Shown here piece by piece: positions 62,932 through 64,000 of a DNA stretch of 64,000 bases. The notes under the pieces were generated by a model. That model was not told the DNA's origin. It made no database searches and saw nothing but the letters and a program-made list of their open reading frames with translations. The stretch's first letter is position 1. Each line of letters opens with the position of its first letter. This DNA is from Alphaproteobacteria bacterium. GTDB lineage: Bacteria > Pseudomonadota > Alphaproteobacteria > Caulobacterales > Maricaulaceae. Location of the stretch: contig WGNH01000006.1 in assembly GCA_016124665.1 (NCBI GenBank), forward strand, positions 32,708 to 96,707, in the 5' to 3' direction. A program made the translations under genes and the position numbers.

Positions 62932-63216
62932 CTAGTCCACGCCGGGAAAACTCTCAACAAACTTGATTGTGATGTCCCCGAAGCTTTCGACGAAGCGGAT
63001 GGTGAAGTCCGGGAAACTCTCCACGAACTCCCATTCGCCGCAATCATCGGGGAAGCTGTCCACGGCTTTCACCTTCAGATCGGGAAAGCTGGTGACCACT
63101 TCCACATCAATATCGGCGAAGCTTTCAACGACCTGCACCTCGCCATAAAGCGGGATGCCGTTCCAGGTGCAATCTTCGCTGATGTCAAAAGCCGCCAGAG
63201 CCAGTAATTCAATCAT
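62932..63216 (-). CDS. Repeat protein with six x-SF-P/A/G-D beta units
   Basis: 94 residues from ATG 63216 (GGGGAGGTG upstream). After a short N-terminal part with WNGIPLYGEVQ come six tandem units of 11-13 residues: VVESFADIDVE, VVTSFPDLKVK, AVDSFPDDCGEWE, FVESFPDFTIR, FVESFGDITIK, FVESFPGVD. Alternating hydrophobics suggest a small beta-solenoid or ladder. Similar proteins are known in other proteobacteria as hypothetical; function unknown. Confidence 0.8.
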   Translation of the reverse strand: MIELLALAAFDISEDCTWNGIPLYGEVQVVESFADIDVEVVTSFPDLKVKAVDSFPDDCGEWEFVESFPDFTIRFVESFGDITIKFVESFPGVD

Positions 63217-63272
63217 GGTGCACCTCCCCGGATCGCAGGAGGGCACATTTTACATGAATGCACGCTGACAGA

Positions 63273-64000
63273 TCAGGCCGCCGCTTTCAGCTTTTCGGCG
63301 ATCTGGCGCGAGATGTTTTCATTGCCGGCGATGATATTGCCGGTCTCCAAGGGGTCGCCTGCGCCATCCGCCTCGATATGATAGCCGCCCGCCTCGCGCA
63401 CCATGATGATCCCGGCGGCAATGTCCCAAGCCTTCAGATCCCGTTCCCAGAAGGCATCGAACCGCCCGGCCGCCGTCCACGCCATATCCAGCGATGCGGC
63501 GCCATAGCGGCGGATGCCGGCCACATTCGGCATGATCTGGTGCAGCTCCTTCAGAAAACGCGCATGACCGCGCTTGCCGAAAAAGGGCGTGCCGGTGGCG
63601 ATCACGCACTCCGTCAGCTCGCGGCGTCCCGAGACCCGCAAGCGGCGTTCATCCAGCCAGGCCCCATAGCCTTTTTCGGCATGGAACATGTCACCATTGA
63701 CCGGATTATAGATCACCCCGGCGACGATCTCGCCGAGCCGTTCCAGCGCGATGGACACGGCAAAATGCGGCTGGCTGTGGATGAAATTCGTCGTCCCGTC
63801 CAGCGGATCGACAATCCAGCGGTGGGTCTTGTCCGTGCCTTCGACCTCGCCGCGTTCCTCCATCAGGAAGCCATATCCCGGCCGCGCCGCATCCAGCGCT
63901 TCATAGATGACATCTTCGGCCTTGCGGTCGGCGGCAGACACAAAGTCCGCCGGTCCCTTGCGGGAAACCTGCAGATGTTCCACTTCGCCGAAATCGCGCG
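63273..64000 (-). CDS. suhB: Inositol monophosphatase family protein (SuhB-like), 5' end outside window
   Basis: The frame is open to the window edge and continues past GTG 63983 as RDFGEVEHLQVS, which is the ordinary internal sequence of SuhB, so the start lies beyond 64000. Visible motifs: SAADRKAEDVIYEAL, MEERGEVEG, WIVDPLDGTTNF with the metal-binding Asp residues, and LKAWDIAAGIIMVREAGG. Likely inositol-1-monophosphatase, with possible RNA-polymerase-linked role as in E. coli SuhB. Confidence 0.93.
   Translation of the reverse strand, partial: RDFGEVEHLQVSRKGPADFVSAADRKAEDVIYEALDAARPGYGFLMEERGEVEGTDKTHRWIVDPLDGTTNFIHSQPHFAVSIALERLGEIVAGVIYNPVNGDMFHAEKGYGAWLDERRLRVSGRRELTECVIATGTPFFGKRGHARFLKELHQIMPNVAGIRRYGAASLDMAWTAAGRFDAFWERDLKAWDIAAGIIMVREAGGYHIEADGAGDPLETGNIIAGNENISRQIAEKLKAAA

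Noticed and set aside
1..64000. tRNA, rRNA, CRISPR arrays, insertion sequences or prophage
   Set aside because: I scanned the intergenic stretches and gene list and saw no tRNA-like cloverleaf, regularly spaced repeat, transposase, integrase or phage structural gene.

Overview
The window is a dense, GC-rich chromosomal segment with little intergenic DNA, many 4-base start/stop overlaps and no insertion sequence, phage gene, CRISPR array, rRNA or tRNA that I can recognise. Gene content points to a stalked or dimorphic marine alphaproteobacterium of the Maricaulales/Hyphomonadales type. The clues are rcdA, DUF1192 and trcR cell-cycle genes, COQ9 next to rpsU, a cluster of GANTC (CcrM-type) sites, a perfect TTAA-N7-TTAA CtrA box, and an arginine cluster with a fused acetylglutamate synthase/kinase of the kind described in Maricaulis. 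The genus is an inference.

Layout. 1-12.6 kb: a tetratricopeptide-like protein and a rhamnan-synthesis (RgpF) protein run into a ten-gene type II secretion operon (gspE-F-G-H-I-J-K-L-M-N, the Xanthomonas xps order). This is followed by a secreted metalloprotease that is a plausible substrate and a small periplasmic STN-domain protein; gspD is not here. 12.6-15.9 kb: the minus-strand operon argF'-NAGS/K-argC, an acetylated arginine route, with a terminator-like hairpin in its leader. 16-21.7 kb: two near-identical tandem lipoproteins, a KdsB-like cytidylyltransferase, a histidine-phosphatase-like protein, an AMACR-type CoA-transferase-family protein, a ferredoxin reductase and an SDR. 21.9-28.8 kb: alpha-2-macroglobulin lipoprotein with pbpC, an envelope defence/repair pair. 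28.9-29.8 kb: a repetitive exported protein behind a predicted CtrA site.

30-45.2 kb is an accessory-looking catabolic region read outward from about 36.1 kb. Leftward are a TonB-dependent receptor, a membrane protein, a sterol-desaturase-type hydroxylase, a ferritin-like diiron protein and an alpha/beta hydrolase. Rightward are a serine hydrolase, a GMC alcohol oxidoreductase, a coniferyl-type aldehyde dehydrogenase, an SDR, a penicillin-acylase-type amidase and a PhoD phosphatase. The set could import, hydrolyse and oxidise a hydrophobic ester, amide or alcohol; the substrate is unknown.

45.2-64 kb is mostly core: a GANTC-rich intergenic region, a MotA/TolQ-like plus OmpA/MotB-like pair, rpmE, the rcdA/DUF1192/quinone reductase/trcR group, an SDR, a TPR protein, two YdcH proteins around ubiX, a GGDEF protein, purEK, a PPP-type phosphatase, COQ9, rpsU (apparently with an AUC start codon), a NatAB-like ABC exporter, DinB, YceI, a DksA-like zinc-finger protein, a methyltransferase, a SF-P-D repeat protein and an inositol monophosphatase cut by the window end. 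I see no single self-evidently new multi-gene system. The most unusual signals are regulatory: the rpsU start, the GANTC cluster, the CtrA box and the arg leader.
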